64,000 bases of DNA from Anabaena sp. FACHB-1237. Lineage in GTDB: Bacteria > Cyanobacteriota > Cyanobacteriia > Cyanobacteriales > Nostocaceae. The stretch lies in the NCBI RefSeq assembly GCF_014696225.1, contig NZ_JACJPV010000020.1:17107-81106 (forward strand), in the 5' to 3' direction. A program made the position numbers and the translations under genes. Shown piece after piece: positions 62,301-64,000 of the stretch (the stretch's first letter is position 1; each line of letters opens with the position of its first letter). The notes beneath the pieces were generated by a model. The model did not search any database. It was not told the DNA's origin and saw nothing but the letters and a program-made list of their open reading frames with translations.

Positions 62301-63636
62301 TACAAAATTATATTACCCCAACAATTCAGACAAAGCCCAAAAAATCAGCCCTGCTAACGTATTACAACCTAAACGCAGTCCAGTTACTTCAAATCGCCAA
62401 AGTATCTTGAGATTATTTGCCCCCAATGCTACCTGTAAAAATCCTACAGAACGCCCTACAAAAGAAGAAGAAATTAACGTATTAATTGGTTCAGAAACCT
62501 TATCAGTAGGTCAAAATCTGCAAAATGCTGATTATTTAATTAATATTGATTTACCTTGGAATCCAATGATTTTAGAGCAAAGAATTGGACGGATTGATAG
62601 ACCGAAACAACACAAAGCAGAACATATTTATATTTATTATGCAAACAGTGAAAGTCAACTACTTAGACAAGCATCTCGACTAGCAAATTTACATAAAAAA
62701 CTGGTAGGTGAATTAGCTCAACAAGATGGTAACGTCACAAATATTGAAAATAATCCTCACATTCCCACTATTTCTAGTATTAATACCTTAGGACCTTCTA
62801 TTTATGGTGATACATTATTTGACGATGAAATTTTACCAGGATATGTAGATTTTATTCAAAGTCTAGTGAAAGCTAGGAAAATGGAACAAAGTAATTTACA
62901 AGAGGATGCTTATAAAAAACAAGAAACTAATCGAGATGTTTACACCCAAAATGAAATATTACACAGTGAAGAATTGAGTGAATTATTAAAAAGATTAGGT
63001 GAAGATTATCAGGCCAATCCCATTGCTGTAGGTCGGATCAATGAACCAAACCAACCAACCGGACTAATAGCCTTAACAGTGCGATATTTTGGACCCAATG
63101 GTGAACCAATTACAGACAAACAAGAAACCCTATTTTGGAACAATATCACAGGAGAAAAAGACGGTTATGGTTTAGCGATCGCCACTGCTATCAAAACCCC
63201 CATAGCCAAGAATATATTTTCCTCAAAATACTTACTATCATCGGCTGAATCAATTTACAACGAACTGGTAAAATTAAAACAACAACGTAGTGCAGAATTA
63301 GAACAGCCGGAAACTTTAGAAAACATTAATATTACATCTGAACGGATTAGCAAAATTCAACGTCGGCTAAGTAGGCTTGATAGCCTTCCAGATGGTTTAG
63401 ATAGAGTGATGGTTAAGGGTACACTCAAAAAACTTAATTCTTGGAAGGAACGTAAACTTGTACAAAAACTTTTAAAAGATTATACGGATGGAGATAAAAC
63501 CAGTTTAGATGATGAAAAATTTGTCATTCAATTAGTTCAAGATACAGATAAGTTAAATCTTATTCTCACTGAAGGGATTAAACCTAGCAGTATGCAAATT
63601 TCTTTATCTGCACTTTTATTCACTTTTATTGATTAG
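59368..63636 (+). CDS. PLD nuclease - TIG - SNF2-type helicase fusion
   Basis: The 1422-residue protein has a phospholipase D-like nuclease domain in its first 300 residues with one HKD motif: H256xK258 in AIYHKKTGIL, GSDN 274-277 in HDGSDNFTRA, then NNAESV. Residues about 345-425 look like an IPT/TIG immunoglobulin-like domain (TPIIESITPEEFPPGET, then VEITGENLDKIETIEI). From about residue 490 there is a SNF2/DEAD-type helicase: Walker A ADAVGLGKTRLAA, DEAH box LVIIDEAHEG (602-605), TATPWNNR, and C-terminal motifs SETLSVGQNLQNADYLI and LEQRIGRIDRPKQ. An acidic DYKDED repeat followed by poly-Gln is near residues 835-870. It is probably the nuclease-translocase partner of the large N6 methyltransferase. 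Confidence 0.88.
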   Translation: MLENFIQELIRKQRPYYLLQGNPIKGIENQYWLIFKHRDADNLLHKVVKFLGTGNKQATYKLLRIDPKTAKIFEYTPIKQGDLPSTTLLRTSKLSIIENFLKQENVTKEKALFTGSFLEITGRQRRFNLPNDLDKYHKFFTKALERSKIYRRSTAYFDSGVLKLYEEPLAAIIQTEGQIRLLMDWQGFTKKSDIQELEKLHDPNYRAEFAQRTLQEFLQGLEDSELSNTEILAELVRLGFLQIKLIKMESGKAIYHKKTGILSDQLENHIQHDGSDNFTRAAHSNNAESVTFLYSWDELDTEAILDSINQFDAEWEQEDLTFDLSLEFLQQVLTERERRSQLKTPIIESITPEEFPPGETTTVEITGENLDKIETIEIIDDPWVTVTIDNQEPERIIGQVKVDPDHPPTPLELKVKTTGGTYQTTPKKPPVVSQSLEIPEFPEIEGFKQAVEMILAGNHGTPEDFLYWLAQQRPKQFRVERSDLLDELLNQNILFEHQKSGAQHCLRVMQDFGVAICADAVGLGKTRLAATVAKLYRQQNGQIKIAIIAAKKLHANWERELAELGFQPKDYELYNKNLMSRKGGDFLVNFNRYGGPDLVIIDEAHEGIRNYRNRIHKTCVQIQEQDRKYNRKRYFLLLTATPWNNRREDIYNILSPFISRPEGFKDLKFPAEVTQWFENRETGVENFTDDTELFRRIYRELFLQRTRQMLREATPDLNLYAKRVAEWLPVQFEVSTEQALDQIFTQFETSLYIPFADPIRYLTGNVEQRSLLANQRRFFLQRAESSMYALSRTIKNFGDRIQGMQTRLESVSPDADGLKEFLLIHYNFESDKKNQPESFLDDYKDEDYKDEDYEEEDDDENEAEQQQQQKRQQLRRSIDILTDNLRDNPSNAQKIYYRMLNDCENDLQQLKQIQTLLIDEFLVDHKKQQVTQKVRELVKLGHKVLLISTFSDTVIDYYRYMTRDSAIASKGIGMLIGSTKLYYPNNSDKAQKISPANVLQPKRSPVTSNRQSILRLFAPNATCKNPTERPTKEEEINVLIGSETLSVGQNLQNADYLINIDLPWNPMILEQRIGRIDRPKQHKAEHIYIYYANSESQLLRQASRLANLHKKLVGELAQQDGNVTNIENNPHIPTISSINTLGPSIYGDTLFDDEILPGYVDFIQSLVKARKMEQSNLQEDAYKKQETNRDVYTQNEILHSEELSELLKRLGEDYQANPIAVGRINEPNQPTGLIALTVRYFGPNGEPITDKQETLFWNNITGEKDGYGLAIATAIKTPIAKNIFSSKYLLSSAESIYNELVKLKQQRSAELEQPETLENINITSERISKIQRRLSRLDSLPDGLDRVMVKGTLKKLNSWKERKLVQKLLKDYTDGDKTSLDDEKFVIQLVQDTDKLNLILTEGIKPSSMQISLSALLFTFID

Positions 63637-63868
63637 ATATTAATAACTTTTGAAACTGACACCAAATAGCTTATTCCTTTTGATTTTGCATAGTCAGATA
63701 GTTTCATTCTCCAATCATAACACAAATGATTATATTTGACTATATTTGACTATGTTTGACTATATTTTTGTGATTTAAACTCAATACTGATATTATTCTA
63801 GCAAAATCGGCACGAGCAGCAGATTTTACTAGAGATAAAATTTTACTTCATCTTGGTCAGGCGATCGC
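63637..63868. other. Spacer after the helicase gene
   Basis: About 230 bases with a short tandem TATATTTGACTATATTTGAC block near 63732-63770. A forward frame around 63790-63880 encoding IILAKSARAADFTRDKIL looks protein-like but has no visible start; it may be a gene fragment. Confidence 0.35.
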
Positions 63869-64000
63869 TCAACCTCGTTCGTCTGTGGGATTGCCCTGTC
63901 GAATAGGGATAACTGAATCAAGGTTATATCTTCTTTGTCCACCCTGGGTAAAGATGCCTTCGATTTTCCCGTCTTCAAGCCACCTTTCAAGGGTTTTGGT
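63869..64000 (-). CDS. C-terminal part of a MerR/excisionase-type DNA-binding protein
   Basis: The minus-strand frame enters from the right edge and reads TKTLERWLEDGKIEGIFTQG, then GQRRYNLDSVIPIRQ and a stop at 63869-63871. The 'tLxRWxxxGkixxixTxGGqRRY' pattern is the wing of a MerR-like helix-turn-helix, as in excisionases and IS607-type serine recombinases. The stop comes soon after the HTH, so it is either a small stand-alone DNA-binding protein or a truncated recombinase. Confidence 0.55.
   Translation of the reverse strand, partial: TKTLERWLEDGKIEGIFTQGGQRRYNLDSVIPIRQGNPTDERG

Overview
The window comes from a filamentous, heterocyst-type cyanobacterium (Nostocales, of the Anabaena/Dolichospermum kind). 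It is AT-rich, carries many HIP1 octamers (GCGATCGC), and contains chlorophyll synthase (chlG), the b6f subunit PetP, a group 2 sigma factor of SigC type next to FurA, a CrtR-like carotenoid hydroxylase beside pyruvate kinase, and a giant Ser/Thr kinase-ATPase-histidine kinase. Everything here is read directly from sequence; no searches were run.

Layout. 0-5.6 kb: crtR-like start (partial), pyk, gpsA, sigC, furA. 5.6-13.1 kb: a repeat-rich spacer, cobN, a GAF histidine kinase and nanE. 13.1-26.8 kb is an accessory island with no HIP1 site that I could find. It holds a degenerate CRISPR-leader-like sequence, then a five-gene cluster (secreted helical protein, HydE-like radical SAM enzyme, methyltransferase with a signal peptide, EamA exporter, HemN/HemW-like radical SAM enzyme), then two tiny CRISPR arrays with near-identical leaders around a hicAB module and a dead vapBC-like remnant, small orphan genes, an Rpn-like nuclease and a Tat-type phosphoesterase. 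25-34.5 kb: HAD hydrolase, PPC protein, comF, MlaD- and MlaF-like lipid transport genes, a nonsense-broken MAPEG gene, mazG, tRNA-Val, a DivIVA-like protein, coaD and lgt. 34.5-51 kb: cobM, MIF-like protein, the giant kinase, a Uma2 nuclease, petP, a Get3d-like ATPase, chlG, a VOC protein, class I lysS and glyS. 51-64 kb is a restriction/defence region: a TdeIII-like endonuclease with a C5 methyltransferase, a broken XRE regulator, a large type ISP-like N6 methyltransferase, a UPF0175/PIN toxin-antitoxin pair, and a PLD-TIG-SNF2 helicase.

How parts work together. cobN and cobM belong to corrin synthesis; sigC and furA to global regulation; petP, chlG and Get3d to thylakoid assembly; mlaD and mlaF to envelope lipid trafficking. 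The N6 methyltransferase and the helicase-nuclease look like separated halves of an ISP-type restriction enzyme. The radical SAM cluster looks like an uncharacterised small-molecule or cofactor tailoring pathway.

Short palindromic elements are abundant: four 104-bp copies of one MITE (one nested inside another MITE), several other MITE families with GGACTTACGC-type ends, and hairpin repeats that in places have become part of coding sequence (three segments in cobN, the 3' end of cobM).
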